In this document: positions 1-5,830 of the stretch, piece by piece
How positions within the stretch are numbered: position 1 is the stretch's first letter
How the letters are laid out: every line of letters begins with the position of its first letter
Source of the DNA: an uncultured Clostridia bacterium
Lineage (GTDB): Bacteria > Bacillota > Clostridia > Christensenellales > Borkfalkiaceae
Assembly (NCBI GenBank): GCA_947589585.1
Contig: CANQCA010000136.1
Span: 1 to 5,830, forward strand
DNA length: 5,830 nt
Direction: 5' to 3'
Position numbers and translations under genes: made by a program
The notes under the pieces: generated by a model
Database searches by the model: none
Told to the model about the DNA's origin: nothing
What the model saw: only the letters and a program-made list of their open reading frames with translations

Positions 1-3000
1 CCGCGGAAGGCGAGCGGTTCGCCCGCGCTATCCTCGATGGCATTAAACGAGATGATGAGCGTATCGCCCGCGTTCTCATCGTGGAGGGCAACGGAGTAGG
101 CGCCCACGCGGCGGTTATCGAACTCGATGGTGTTGGCGTCTTCGCCCGCCTGCGTGTACGTCCCCTTGCCGCCCCCGGGAATAACGGTGAAGGTATTCTC
201 TCCCGCCGCATAGTGCAGTGTGAGGGCATATTCCTCGGGAAGCGCGTCCATCGTGCCGGCCGTGTAGCCGAGCGTCACCTTTGCCGCGCCGCCCTCGTAG
301 GAGACGGTGACGGTGTACCCCTCCTCGTAGCCGCCGAAGGTGGCGGAAACGGTGAACGCGGCGCCGTCCGGCGTAAAGACGAGCTCGATGGGCTCTGCCT
401 TATTGAATTCATTGTCCGTGAAGGTGAGTTTCCCGCCCTCGTACAGGCGATAGACGACGGCGTTGTAGGTATAGGTATTTCCCGTGGGAAGCGGAAGGGC
501 GGCCGTCTTTGCTGCGGTGCCGTCTGCGACGTCGAAGAGGCTCACCGTGCCCTCTTCCACGGTGTAGAAGTACTCCTCGCCGTTCAGGATGGCGCGCGTT
601 GCCGTGAAGATGACGGAGGCGAAATCCTCCGCATAGTAGGCGGCGATATAGGCGCTGTGATCCACGGCCTCATAATCTCCCCCTTCGTAGGAGAACGCAA
701 AGTTGCAGTTCTCCGATTCGAAGGCGCCCATGCCCGCCGCGAACAGCCCGTAGGCGCCGATGATATGATCGCCGTAGCGGTTGATGTACACCGCGCCGCC
801 GTAGCCGTCGAGAAGGAGAACGGACCAATCCGCCTCGTTATACAGCGTGAGCGCCGCGCCCTCGTCGTACTCCTCGAAGAGATAGGTATCCTCGTCGTCC
901 TCCGCCGTGCGCGTGAGGCGGAAGCGGAAGTTGCGGGTGGCGGAGGTGAACTTATACTCCTCCGTGCCTTGGATGGCGGAATAGGTGCCGCTGATGGGCC
1001 TGGTGTTTCCGATACGGTAGGTCGCCGCCCCAAGCCCGTCGAGGTGCAAAACGATGTTTTCCCGAATGCCGCCCGGCGCGGAGAGTGCATAGTCGCCGTA
1101 GGGAAGCGTGAGGGGAACGAGCGCACCCGACACGATCCCGAAGATGTAATCGGTGCTCGTGGCGATGCCGTTCACATACTCCCAGAAGCGGACATGGGTG
1201 CCTGTGACGTCGTTGTTGAAGGTGTGGTCGTGAATGCCGGACGAGGCCTCGCCGATATACATATTGCCCTCGTGCACGATGCCGAGGTCATCGGTGTAGG
1301 TGGCAAGGACGCCGGGATAGCCGACGCTCTCGATCCTCCCGCCGCCACGCACGTCGAATTCGCCCACGCGGTGCGCGATCTGCTTCTGGTAGAGGGGAAG
1401 CTGCACGTCCTCTCCCGCCGTGTTGTCGTATACAAGGTAGGTCGCGAGGAGATAGTTGGCGGTCTCGCCGTTGAGCGTGAGGATGTATTCGGGGAAGGGA
1501 TCTGACGAATGGGCATCCGCATAGCCCACATAGCGGGGAGAGCGCGTGTATGTCCCCTTCACGACGGGAAGCATTTCGCCCGTGAGATCCTCGATCTCGT
1601 AGTAGAACGCCGTGCCCTGCCCGTTCAGGATGAGATACTTGTATTGGGAGATGAGTTGGTTATCGTTCATCTCGTACCAATAGCCCGCGTCTTCCGTGAC
1701 GGAAACGAGCCTGCTATGGTCGCTCTCGTCCACCGCGAGGAGGTAGACGGTCGTCGTCCTCGTCTCCAGAAAGTAGATGATGCGGCTCTCGCCCTCGCCG
1801 ATGCTCTCCACGATCATGCCGCTGTGGTCGACATTCTTGTCGTCGGTAAACACGAAGGTGCCGTAGCCCTCCGTTGTGAAGTTCGTATAGCCGGTCTGTG
1901 CCGCCTTCTTGCGGAAGGTGTGGTCGTCCTCGGCGAGGCGGAAATCAAAGGCGTCGTAGCCCTCTTCGCGCAGTTCTATATCACCGAAGTCGGAGATGTG
2001 CCGCGTGAGGTTGAAGTGATAGTCGCCATTTTCAAGTTCTGTGATCGCGCCCTCGCCGATGATGCGGTACATGCCGCTCTCGAGCATGAAGGCGAGAAAC
2101 ACCTTTTTATCGTCGCCCGTAAAGATGAGGCGGGAAAAGAAGAGGTCCTCCTCCCCCGGGAGCACGTAGAGGTCGTAGACGTCCGTGTCGGAGATCGGGT
2201 GGAAGTTTGTCCTTCCGCCGCTCTCCACCCAGAAGTTGCGCTCTTCGGTATCGCTTATTGCAAAGGTGTAGAAGTCGACATACCCGATGGTATACCAATA
2301 GTCGACTTCCCGCCCATTGTAGGTCGCCTTGCGGGCGGTATAGTCGAGTTCCAGCCCTTCGGCGACATGCGCGGTGTCGTGCTCCGCGGGCAAAACGACG
2401 GACATGGTGTGCTTCCCGGCGTCCAGCGTGAAGCTGAATTCGTTCTCGTAGTCGACGCCCGTATCCGTCTGCGTCCGCCGGAAGGTGTAGGTATCGCCCT
2501 CCTTTTCCACGTGGCTCACGAGGTCCACATAGAGCACGTACACGGTGTTGCCCTGCGTGGTGACGCCGTACTGCGTCCACACCTCGGCGTCGCCGTTCTC
2601 GAAGATCATGATGAAGCCGTCGAAGGTGACGTTGAGGAGGAAGAGGTCGGTAAATTCGTAGCGGCCGAAGTCGTAATCCGCATAGGCCGCCGTCTCTGCG
2701 GGGGTGAAAACGCGGTCGAACTCGTAGTCGCCGTACGCCGTATCGAGGCGGAAGTAGACGATCTCGCTCTTATCGTCGGGGGTGAAGCGGACGAGGAAGT
2801 AATCGTCCGTCACCTCGCCGTTCTCTTCCTCATAGCTATACAGCCATGTGAAGAGTTCGTATTCGCCCGCCTTTTCGCCGAAGGTCCCTCTGCCGAAGCC
2901 GTCGAGATAGAGCTCGCTATCCGAATCCTCGCGCTTGGCGGTGTAGCTGCCGCGGAGCCCGTCGTCTAAATCGGCCGTCCCCTTGAGCGCGGCGTCAGAC

Positions 3001-4712
3001 GGCATTGCGGGGTATTCCTCCCCCGCCGTAACGCCCGCCTTTGCCGTCCGCGAGAAAGTGAACTGCTTTAAGGTGACGGAAATATCCCGCGTGTAGGCGA
3101 GGAAGAGCTGTGCCCCCTCCATCCACTCATAGTAGCCGTAGGCGACGTAGATGGGATCGCCGAAATAGTCCTGATATTCGAAATTCTTGTCGTTGTAGTA
3201 GTAGCGGAGCCCGCCGAGGCCGTCGAGATAGAGCACGACGCCCGCTTCTTCGTCGTAATAGTAGCCGAGCTCTTCCATGCTCTGGCGGCGGAATACGACC
3301 CCGTCCCCGTCGACCAATGTGAAGAGGTTGTAGAAGAAGTCCCCCGTCTCCCCCGCGTTGTCGTCGAAGAAGAAGTAGCCCGTATCGGGGTCGATGGAAT
3401 ATTTGCCCGTGTGCACACCCGCATGATCGGTGTAGACGACAGCGCCGCCCGCGTTCATCGCAAGCGTTGCGTCCGTACCGTCGAGGTCATGGTATTCGCC
3501 CTCCAGCGTATCGCGGAAGTAGAAGAATTCCTCCCTGCCCGCGAGCAGCCTGCCGTCGAGCATGGCGGTCTCGCCTTCCTTGAAGAAGAACAGACCCGTT
3601 GCGGCGTCGTAGGCGCCCATCTTGTCCTCCATGCCCTCGCGGACAAGGCGGAGAAGGTCGGGCTGCGCATAGGCGGGATAGAGCACGTCCTGCCCGCCGA
3701 ACACGTCGGTATAGCCCTTTTCCCAGACGGCGAAGAGCGTCATGTTATCGGTGACCTCCACGATCTCCCCCGCGGCGCGGAGGTTGGAGCCATTGCGATC
3801 CTCCGCCCAGCCCGCACAGCGCCAGCGGGAAGCTCCGCCCAAAGTGTAGCCGCACGGAGCGAGCGCGACCTGCGCCCCATAGAGCACCGACTGCACGGGG
3901 GTATCTCCCTCCGCCTGCACCCCCTGCGGCGCATTGGGTGAATAGGTGATATACAGGCGTTTCAGGAGGAAATATGCCTTAAACGTCTCCGCGGCGCCGA
4001 GGGAATCCGTTTCGATGACGCCGTCCTCGCCCGCCGAAAGCGTGAACTGCTCGGGCAGGGTGAGAACATCGGCGCATGCGAAGGGTTCGCCGTAAAAGGC
4101 CGACCCCGTTATGGGCGCTTCGTCCTTCACGGGCACGCCGTCGACACGCTCGCGGTACACCTCAATGGTGTACTTAGCCGTGTATTTTGCGGTGAGCGTC
4201 AGTCCCGATGCGGGCATGGTATCATTCTCGCCGATGGGAGCATTCCCCCTGTACCAGCCCGCGAAGGTGAGCCCCTCCAAGGGCGTGGGCTGCTTACAGG
4301 TCGCAAGACTTTCAAGAAGATTTGCGCCGATCGCAACGTCGATCTTCGTCGCCTCAGACACGCCGCCCTTGCCCGGGTCCAGTGTGAGAGAGACGACGCC
4401 GCCCGCCGTCCACTTGGCGTAGTAGGTGAAGTCCCCCTCGGGCATGACGGTGGGAAGCGCCTGCGCCTCGCCCGTGCAGTTCGCGTCGAGATACCACCCG
4501 CCAAACACAAACCCATCCCGCGCGGGATCGTCGGGAAGACGGTCGGAAATGTCCTCTCCCGCGTCGGCCTCGATGGGCTCGATATCCGTTCCGCCGAACG
4601 TCTCGAAGGAAAGCTCGTACTCCCCGCCGCCCCCGCACGCCGCGATCGCGGCCGAAAGGACGAGCAGGAGCGCAGAGCAGAGCAGAAGGATCGTCTTTTT
4701 GAAGAATTTCAT
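1..4712 (-). CDS. Giant surface lipoprotein with N-terminal InlB-type repeats (3' end beyond window)
   Basis: Seen: one open frame of 1570 codons runs from the ATG at 4712-4710 to the left edge without a stop, so the C-terminus is missing. Residues 1-26 form a lipoprotein signal peptide: MKFFKK, a Leu/Ala-rich core, then lipobox IAAC with Cys26, followed by four Gly. Two InlB/Flg_new-type repeats follow (about 32-101 and 105-177, with FGGWY and FAGWY cores), then a divergent one (about 253-330, AGWAEDRNGS to LFAVW). Residues 331-1570 are rich in Tyr, Phe, Asp, Glu and Gly, with beta-strand-like alternation and a recurring LDGxGxAxY module. No catalytic motif or sortase anchor was recognised. 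The start is fixed by the signal peptide; the ribosome site is weak (GGAT, five bases upstream). Family knowledge: InlB B-repeats are common in secreted or anchored proteins of Firmicutes and Bacteroidetes and often act as stalks or adhesion modules. Inferred: a membrane-anchored extracellular protein, perhaps an adhesin or binding protein; the ligand is unknown. Confidence 0.9.
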   Translation of the reverse strand, partial: MKFFKKTILLLCSALLLVLSAAIAACGGGGEYELSFETFGGTDIEPIEADAGEDISDRLPDDPARDGFVFGGWYLDANCTGEAQALPTVMPEGDFTYYAKWTAGGVVSLTLDPGKGGVSEATKIDVAIGANLLESLATCKQPTPLEGLTFAGWYRGNAPIGENDTMPASGLTLTAKYTAKYTIEVYRERVDGVPVKDEAPITGSAFYGEPFACADVLTLPEQFTLSAGEDGVIETDSLGAAETFKAYFLLKRLYITYSPNAPQGVQAEGDTPVQSVLYGAQVALAPCGYTLGGASRWRCAGWAEDRNGSNLRAAGEIVEVTDNMTLFAVWEKGYTDVFGGQDVLYPAYAQPDLLRLVREGMEDKMGAYDAATGLFFFKEGETAMLDGRLLAGREEFFYFRDTLEGEYHDLDGTDATLAMNAGGAVVYTDHAGVHTGKYSIDPDTGYFFFDDNAGETGDFFYNLFTLVDGDGVVFRRQSMEELGYYYDEEAGVVLYLDGLGGLRYYYNDKNFEYQDYFGDPIYVAYGYYEWMEGAQLFLAYTRDISVTLKQFTFSRTAKAGVTAGEEYPAMPSDAALKGTADLDDGLRGSYTAKREDSDSELYLDGFGRGTFGEKAGEYELFTWLYSYEEENGEVTDDYFLVRFTPDDKSEIVYFRLDTAYGDYEFDRVFTPAETAAYADYDFGRYEFTDLFLLNVTFDGFIMIFENGDAEVWTQYGVTTQGNTVYVLYVDLVSHVEKEGDTYTFRRTQTDTGVDYENEFSFTLDAGKHTMSVVLPAEHDTAHVAEGLELDYTARKATYNGREVDYWYTIGYVDFYTFAISDTEERNFWVESGGRTNFHPISDTDVYDLYVLPGEEDLFFSRLIFTGDDKKVFLAFMLESGMYRIIGEGAITELENGDYHFNLTRHISDFGDIELREEGYDAFDFRLAEDDHTFRKKAAQTGYTNFTTEGYGTFVFTDDKNVDHSGMIVESIGEGESRIIYFLETRTTTVYLLAVDESDHSRLVSVTEDAGYWYEMNDNQLISQYKYLILNGQGTAFYYEIEDLTGEMLPVVKGTYTRSPRYVGYADAHSSDPFPEYILTLNGETANYLLATYLVYDNTAGEDVQLPLYQKQIAHRVGEFDVRGGGRIESVGYPGVLATYTDDLGIVHEGNMYIGEASSGIHDHTFNNDVTGTHVRFWEYVNGIATSTDYIFGIVSGALVPLTLPYGDYALSAPGGIRENIVLHLDGLGAATYRIGNTRPISGTYSAIQGTEEYKFTSATRNFRFRLTRTAEDDEDTYLFEEYDEGAALTLYNEADWSVLLLDGYGGAVYINRYGDHIIGAYGLFAAGMGAFESENCNFAFSYEGGDYEAVDHSAYIAAYYAEDFASVIFTATRAILNGEEYFYTVEEGTVSLFDVADGTAAKTAALPLPTGNTYTYNAVVYRLYEGGKLTFTDNEFNKAEPIELVFTPDGAAFTVSATFGGYEEGYTVTVSYEGGAAKVTLGYTAGTMDALPEEYALTLHYAAGENTFTVIPGGGKGTYTQAGEDANTIEFDNRRVGAYSVALHDENAGDTLIISFNAIEDSAGEPLAFR
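750..3485 (-). repeat. Degenerate LDGxGxAxY protein module, about 8 recognisable copies
   Basis: A protein-level repeat in the giant lipoprotein; the DNA copies have diverged. The best copies begin at residues 410 (LDG...GGAVVYTDHAGVHTGKY), 496 (LDGLGGLRYYY), 603 (LDGFGRGTF..KAGEY), 947 (TEGYGTFVFTDD....HSG), 1029 (LNGQGTAFYY, later KGTY), 1131 (GYPGVLATYTDDLGIVHEG), 1224 (LDGLGAATY, later SGTY) and 1301 (LDGYGGAVYINRYGDHIIG, then AY). A weaker FDGFIMIF occurs at 697. The approximate consensus is L-[DN]-G-x-G-x-[AG]-x-[YF], then 4-16 residues, then G-x-Y. Spacing between adjacent copies is irregular, mostly 75-110 residues, so the motif probably marks one hairpin of a larger beta domain. I cannot name a Pfam family for it. 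Confidence 0.6.
3723..3956 (-). other. Divergent InlB-type repeat 3
   Basis: Residues about 253-330. It begins LYITYSPNAPQG, carries the core CAGWAEDRNGS (Trp302) and ends in MTLFAVW (Trp330). The AGWA.....G pattern is the variant seen in many bacterial InlB-like or 'listeria repeat' proteins. It is separated from repeat 2 by about 75 residues (178-252) without a GW core, which may be a decayed repeat or a different beta domain. Confidence 0.65.
4182..4400 (-). other. InlB-type repeat 2
   Basis: Residues about 105-177. It opens with VSLTLDPGKGGVSE, has the FAGWYRGN core (Trp153) after a PTPLEGL segment, and closes with LTLTAKYTAKY. Tyr replaces the usual closing Trp. It follows repeat 1 with almost no linker, as in tandem InlB arrays. 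Confidence 0.75.
4410..4619 (-). other. InlB-type (Listeria-Bacteroides/Flg_new) repeat 1
   Basis: Residues about 32-101 of the giant lipoprotein. The order matches the repeat family: an opening strand (YELSFETFGG), a middle segment ending in DDPARDGFVFGGWYLD (Trp73), and a closing strand FTYYAKW (Trp101). The GGWY core and terminal AKW are the family hallmarks. Length (about 70 residues) is typical. The fold is a ubiquitin-like beta-grasp in characterised members. The assignment is by eye. Confidence 0.8.
4635..4712 (-). other. Lipoprotein signal peptide with lipobox IAAC
   Basis: Residues 1-26 of the giant lipoprotein. The n-region is MKFFKK (three Lys), the h-region is Leu/Val/Ala-rich (residues 7-22), and the lipobox is I-A-A-C with the lipidated Cys at 26. 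The poly-Gly stretch after Cys26 is a common flexible linker in Gram-positive-type lipoproteins. There is no Asp at position +2, so no Lol-avoidance signal is evident. This predicts Sec export, lipidation by Lgt and cleavage by signal peptidase II. Confidence 0.88.
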
Positions 4713-4725
4713 AATTATCCGTAAA

Positions 4726-4767
4726 CGGCGTCCGTGGAATTTGCCGGACCATCGGCTGCGGACGCCG
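4726..4767 (-). promoter_or_regulatory. Inverted repeat in the leader just upstream of the lipoprotein start
   Basis: CGGCGTCCG at 4726-4734 and CGGACGCCG at 4759-4767 are perfect 9-bp inverted copies, 24 bp apart. The near end lies 13 bases from the start codon. Between the arms, the minus strand has GCCG-ATGGTC-CGGC, which could form a nested 4-bp stem. The right arm can also fold locally (TGCGG-ACG-CCGCA). It could be an operator or a translation-controlling RNA stem; neither is demonstrated. Confidence 0.35.
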
Positions 4768-4796
4768 CAAAATCAGTTGTCCGAAAATACCCAAAC

Positions 4797-4824
4797 GAGA
4801 GAAGGGGAAAATCCCCCTTCCCTC
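4797..4824 (-). terminator. Possible intrinsic terminator or intercistronic hairpin after the upstream gene
   Basis: The minus-strand arms GAGGGAAGGGG (4824-4814) and CCCCTTCTCTC (4807-4797) pair over 11 bp with one G-U wobble and a 6-base loop, GATTTT. It starts about 32 bases after the upstream stop codon. The 3' tail reads GTTTGGGTATTTT, which is T-rich but broken by GGG, so termination may be partial. On the plus strand the same stem is followed by TTTT, but no plus-strand gene is seen here. It could instead be an mRNA-stabilising hairpin within an operon. Confidence 0.5.
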
Positions 4825-4856
4825 TTTTGCGTTGTCTCTCTTTCAGACGGCAAAAA

Positions 4857-5327
4857 TTACGCCTTGGTGTAGGTATAGGTATGGCCGTTAAGGTCGGTAA
4901 GGGTGAGCGTGTTGTCCGAGAAAGTTGCATTATAGCGCATGCCGTTATAAAGGAACTGCATTTCCTCAATGCCCATCGGTTCGCCCCAATCAAGCGTCAC
5001 GCCGTATGCGAGCACTTCAACCCCATTGACCGTGACTTTACCGTTTGTGATATCGAAGGCGATGGTGCCGATGCCATCCGTCGCGGTAAAGGTCGCGCCG
5101 GTGAGGCCCGTGGCTTGCTTCAACGCATTCGTCATATTGTTAGTAAAGTCCGCATCGTAGAAGACGATGATCGTGCCGTCCTCCGTCGCCTTTGCATAAA
5201 TGACATTCGTATTCCACTCATCGATCATGCAAAGCGTGTATTCCTTTCCGTCCATGGTGAACTTCACCGTGTCGCCGACGACCGTGGTGTCTGCGGAAAT
5301 GTCCTCGCCGTCAAGCGTAAATGTATT
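4857..5327 (-). pseudogene. Upstream protein, C-terminal part after the A8 frameshift
   Basis: Seen: the second half of the same gene, in another frame, from the A run to TAA at 4859-4857 (156 residues). It reads NTFTLDGEDISAD, KFTMDGKEYTL, a strand-rich middle (IIVFYDADFTNNM, GTIAFDITNGKVTVNGVEV) and ends NGHTYTYTKA. This frame turns into Arg/Ser-rich nonsense upstream of the A run, while the other frame stops soon after it, which places the break there. Dropping one A gives EIEK-NTFTLDGED and a single 323-residue stretch. The ATG codons at 5348 and 5255 have no evident ribosome site, so an independent gene is less likely. 'Pseudogene' here means a disrupted frame; the real gene may be intact if the extra A is a sequence error. 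Function is unknown. Confidence 0.7.
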
Positions 5328-5830
5328 TTTTTTCGATCTCGATAACATGCGCACCGGTATCTTTGCCGTACTCCGTATAAGTCGTGAACCAAAAACCGTC
5401 CGGGTACTCCTTCTTTTCAACCGTTTTCTGGGTGAAGGTGTAGATATCGGGGTTTTCAAAGCTGAAGTACAGCTTGACGGTGAGCGTCGTTCCCGACAGA
5501 GACATCTCTGCATACACGTAGTGGCTGGGGCCTACGGGCTTGCAGTAGCCTGTGCAAAGGTTCGCCGTGGCACCCGTGAACAGCCAGAACGGATCGTCGA
5601 AGAGATTTTTGTCTCTCACGGTGATAAACGCCTCGTGCCCCGTGTCGCTATCGGAAGGCGTTGAGATATTCAATTTTTCGCCGTTCGCGCCCGTCCACTC
5701 TCCCGTCGCGATCGCGGAAGGGACCGCTGCCGAGCTTTCGAGGTCATCCTCCCAAGTGTTTCTGAAGAGCGCATAGGTGTTCTCTCCATCATCGAGGAGC
5801 AGGATATCCTCCCCTTGGAGCCAGAAGGTA
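5311..5830 (-). CDS. Upstream exported-type protein, part before the frameshift (5' end beyond window)
   Basis: Seen: the frame is open from the right edge to a TGA at 5313-5311. Its last five residues before the stop (KYIYA, after the A run) are probably out of the original frame. About 167 residues before the break are beta-rich and aromatic: TFWLQGEDILLLDDGENTYA, then a segment GEWTGANGEKLNIS and EAFITVRDKN, two Cys in LCTGYCKPVG, then Tyr/Phe-rich strands to GAHVIEIEK. The GEWTG..GEKLNI stretch resembles the opening strands of small lipocalin-like beta domains found in Clostridial lipoproteins (an impression, not a family call). No signal peptide is visible because the N-terminus lies outside. 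The style matches the giant lipoprotein, suggesting related surface proteins. A start at the in-frame TTG at 5673-5671 is unlikely, since similar coding sequence continues upstream to the edge. Confidence 0.75.
   Translation of the reverse strand, partial: TFWLQGEDILLLDDGENTYALFRNTWEDDLESSAAVPSAIATGEWTGANGEKLNISTPSDSDTGHEAFITVRDKNLFDDPFWLFTGATANLCTGYCKPVGPSHYVYAEMSLSGTTLTVKLYFSFENPDIYTFTQKTVEKKEYPDGFWFTTYTEYGKDTGAHVIEIEKKYIYA
5326..5333 (-). other. A8 homopolymer at the frameshift
   Basis: Eight A on the minus strand (T8 on the plus strand) in the context GAG ATC GAA AAA AAA TAC. Seven A would keep the frame (GAA AAA AAT ACA TTT). It is a conspicuously long mononucleotide run in GC-rich coding sequence. 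Confidence 0.85.

Larger units (their letters stand above)
4713..4856 (-). promoter_or_regulatory. Intergenic leader between the two surface-protein genes
   Basis: This is the 144 bp between the TAA of the upstream gene and the ATG of the giant lipoprotein. It contains an 11-bp hairpin (4797-4824) and a 9-bp inverted repeat (4726-4734 with 4759-4767). I see no clear -10/-35 pair on the minus strand. The gene may be read from an upstream promoter, or from one I cannot recognise. The only Shine-Dalgarno-like element is GGAT at 4717-4720, which is weak. Confidence 0.45.

Noticed and set aside
81..2969. Two long plus-strand open frames (81-1505 and 1509-2969, over 470 codons each).
   Set aside because: They are codon-aligned antisense to the giant lipoprotein: each plus codon is the reverse complement of a sense codon. 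Stops there need sense TTA, CTA or TCA codons, which are rare in this GC-rich gene (TCA at 1503 and TTA at 2967 are where they end). Their translations lack domain features, while the minus frame has a signal peptide and InlB repeats.
4354..4794. Minus-strand open frame starting upstream of the lipoprotein ATG.
   Set aside because: It is out of frame with the signal peptide and the InlB repeats, and its translation is Arg/Gly-rich and low in complexity of the kind produced by frame-shifted GC-rich DNA.
5326..5334. A-AAA-AAA slippery heptamer suggesting programmed -1 ribosomal frameshifting, as in dnaX.
   Set aside because: The downstream coding frame requires a +1 (or -2) shift relative to the upstream frame, so -1 slippage leads to the wrong frame. 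Transcriptional slippage or an indel fits better.
4734..5664. Plus-strand open frames 4734-5345 and 5200-5664 opposite the upstream gene.
   Set aside because: They are antisense shadows aligned to the two sense frames of the broken gene. They switch frame near the same A8 tract, as expected of shadows, and show no plausible protein features.
1..5830. CRISPR array, tRNA or rRNA gene, insertion sequence.
   Set aside because: No regularly spaced direct DNA repeats, cloverleaf, rRNA-like stretch, transposase or terminal inverted repeats were seen. Nearly all the window is accounted for by the two minus-strand genes.

Overview
The window holds two tandem genes on the minus strand and nothing convincing on the plus strand. 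Both encode exported, aromatic- and acid-rich, beta-strand-rich proteins. Each runs off one edge of the window, so neither is complete. The DNA is GC-rich. The lipoprotein signal peptide, the N-terminal InlB/Listeria-Bacteroides-type repeats and the very long extracellular region resemble large surface lipoproteins of GC-rich gut Clostridia (for example Christensenellales-like lineages). That taxonomic suggestion rests on style alone and is tentative.

Layout, in the direction of transcription (right to left): (1) 5830 to 4857 is the 3' part of an upstream gene. Its reading frame is broken at a run of eight A residues (minus strand; 5326-5333). Removing one A joins the two halves into a 323-residue stretch with uniform character. 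(2) 4713-4856 is a 144-bp intergenic gap. It holds a strong hairpin with only a modest T-rich tail, and a 9-bp inverted repeat close to the next start codon. (3) 4712 to 1 is one uninterrupted frame of 1570 codons with no stop before the edge. It has a lipobox signal peptide (Cys26), two clear and one divergent InlB-type repeat, and then more than 1200 residues of beta-rich sequence. A degenerate module recurs in that region, roughly L-D-G-x-G-x-A-x-Y followed by a G-x-Y or H-x-G turn.

The two genes share orientation, composition and style, so they are probably related surface proteins, perhaps co-transcribed. Nothing here identifies a ligand or an enzymatic activity. The points most worth checking are the A8 frameshift (assembly error, phase variation or transcriptional slippage) and the unnamed repeat module of the giant lipoprotein. 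The long plus-strand open frames are codon-aligned antisense shadows of the minus-strand genes.
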